Both the position numbers and the translations under genes were made by a program. Positions 63,345 to 64,000 of a DNA stretch of 64,000 bases are shown piece after piece (within the stretch, counting starts at the first letter, position 1; every line of letters starts with the position of its first letter). This DNA is from Roseateles sp. DAIF2 (GTDB lineage: Bacteria > Pseudomonadota > Gammaproteobacteria > Burkholderiales > Burkholderiaceae_C), in NCBI RefSeq assembly GCF_015624425.1, contig NZ_CP049919.1, forward strand, positions 496,001 to 560,000, written 5' to 3'. The notes under the pieces were generated by a model that saw nothing but the letters and a program-made list of their open reading frames with translations, ran no database searches and was not told the origin of the DNA.

Positions 63345-64000
63345 ATGACGAGCCTGATCTCCCTGCACAGCGCCTTCGAGCGGATGCCGCGGCATCGCCA
63401 CGGCCAGGGCTATGTCGCGCTGGTGCTGGCCGGGGGCTATGTGGAGGCGGGGGACCGGGGACGCATGCGCGTCGAGGCCGGTCAGGCGGTGTTCCACGGC
63501 GCGCACGAGTCGCATCGCAACGAGTTCTTCGGCGTCGGCGCCCGGGTGCTGAACCTGCCGGTGCCCGCGGGCGGGATCGGCGAGGCGCCGCTGGGCCGGG
63601 TCGACGATGCCGATGCGATCGCCCGCCTGGCCGAGCGCGATCCCGGCGCGGCCGCGCAACTGCTGCGGCAGAGCTTTCGCCCCTCGGCGGCCCGGCTCAA
63701 CGACTGGCCGGACCTGCTGGCCGCGGCGCTGGCGGAGGATCCGGCGCTGGGCCTGGCCGAATGGGCCGATCGCATGGGCATCGCGCCGCCCTCGATCAGC
63801 CGGGGTTTCAAGCGCGCCTATGGCACCAGCCCGAAGCGCTACCGCCTGGAGCTGCGCGTGATGCAGGCGCTGCGCCGGCTGCGCGGCTGGCAGGGCTCGC
63901 TGGCGGCGCTGGCCGCCGAGACGGGCTTTGCCGACCAGGCCCATCTGACGCGCGCCATCGTCGCGCTGACCGGGCAGACGCCGACGCGGCTGATGATGAC
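63345..64000 (+). CDS. AraC-family regulator (cut by right edge)
   Basis: From ATG 63345 the frame is open to the end of the window (about 218 codons). It has an N-terminal cupin-like part (RHRHGQGYVALVLAGGYVEAGD) and a C-terminal AraC-type DNA-binding domain (LAEWADRMGIAPPSISRGFK ... LAAETGFADQAHLTRAIVALTGQTPTRL). The last few residues and stop are outside. Overall length appears shorter than usual AraC proteins, with a compact cupin. Confidence 0.85.
   Translation, partial: MTSLISLHSAFERMPRHRHGQGYVALVLAGGYVEAGDRGRMRVEAGQAVFHGAHESHRNEFFGVGARVLNLPVPAGGIGEAPLGRVDDADAIARLAERDPGAAAQLLRQSFRPSAARLNDWPDLLAAALAEDPALGLAEWADRMGIAPPSISRGFKRAYGTSPKRYRLELRVMQALRRLRGWQGSLAALAAETGFADQAHLTRAIVALTGQTPTRLMM

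Overview
The window is high-GC, gene-dense bacterial chromosome. The gene families point to a betaproteobacterium of the order Burkholderiales, most likely the Rubrivivax/Roseateles/Leptothrix neighbourhood. The evidence is PEP-CTERM exported proteins, a PhaM-type polyhydroxyalkanoate granule protein, an HprK-related kinase A/PqqD cassette, PhoX and PafA phosphatases, and many c-di-GMP proteins. No rRNA, tRNA, CRISPR array, transposase or phage gene was seen. Both ends cut a gene: glycerol kinase on the left and an AraC-type regulator on the right.

Region 1 (1-10.3 kb) is a complete glycerol utilisation locus. glpR and glpK read leftward; glpD-glpS-glpT-glpP-glpQ-glpU-glpV read rightward. It matches the glycerol ABC-transporter operon known from Rhizobium leguminosarum. 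Glycerol is imported by the ABC system, phosphorylated by GlpK and oxidised by GlpD, under a DeoR-family repressor. The two ATPases look asymmetric, with one good and one degenerate composite ATP site.

Region 2 (10.4-31.2 kb) is a mixed stretch: an exported protein of unknown function, an XRE/NBR1-Ig regulator divergent from an EamA transporter, a CAP lipoprotein, a PAS-GGDEF cyclase, GNAT and Nudix enzymes, a low-GC NYN-domain gene, an RDD/ClpP-like fusion, a cysteine-less glutamine amidotransferase homologue, a CoA transferase, a sensor kinase, feoAB behind a probable Fur box, PhoX phosphatase, an AraC regulator and a PEP-CTERM protein.

Region 3 (31.4-41.2 kb) holds an ECF sigma factor/Ser-Thr kinase/small protein operon whose distal half has clearly lower GC. 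It is followed by a degenerate GGDEF protein, a second EamA transporter, an S41 peptidase and a MocR-type regulator.

Region 4 (41.2-49.4 kb) contains pssA and then the most interesting locus: four genes joined by 4-nt overlaps (Tat-exported protein, PqqD-like protein, HprK-related kinase A, nucleotidyltransferase). They look like a peptide or protein modification cassette. A Cache-GGDEF-EAL protein, a zinc metallopeptidase and a second PAS-GGDEF cyclase follow.

Region 5 (49.4-64 kb) holds a periplasmic binding protein, an ABC exporter, a second PEP-CTERM protein, a PafA-type phosphatase, the glcDEF glycolate oxidase operon, a scar of three truncated genes (MarR, Bug receptor, sulfatase), a FIST-domain gene coupled to a PhaM-like gene, a retropepsin-like protease, a VOC protein and the cut AraC gene.
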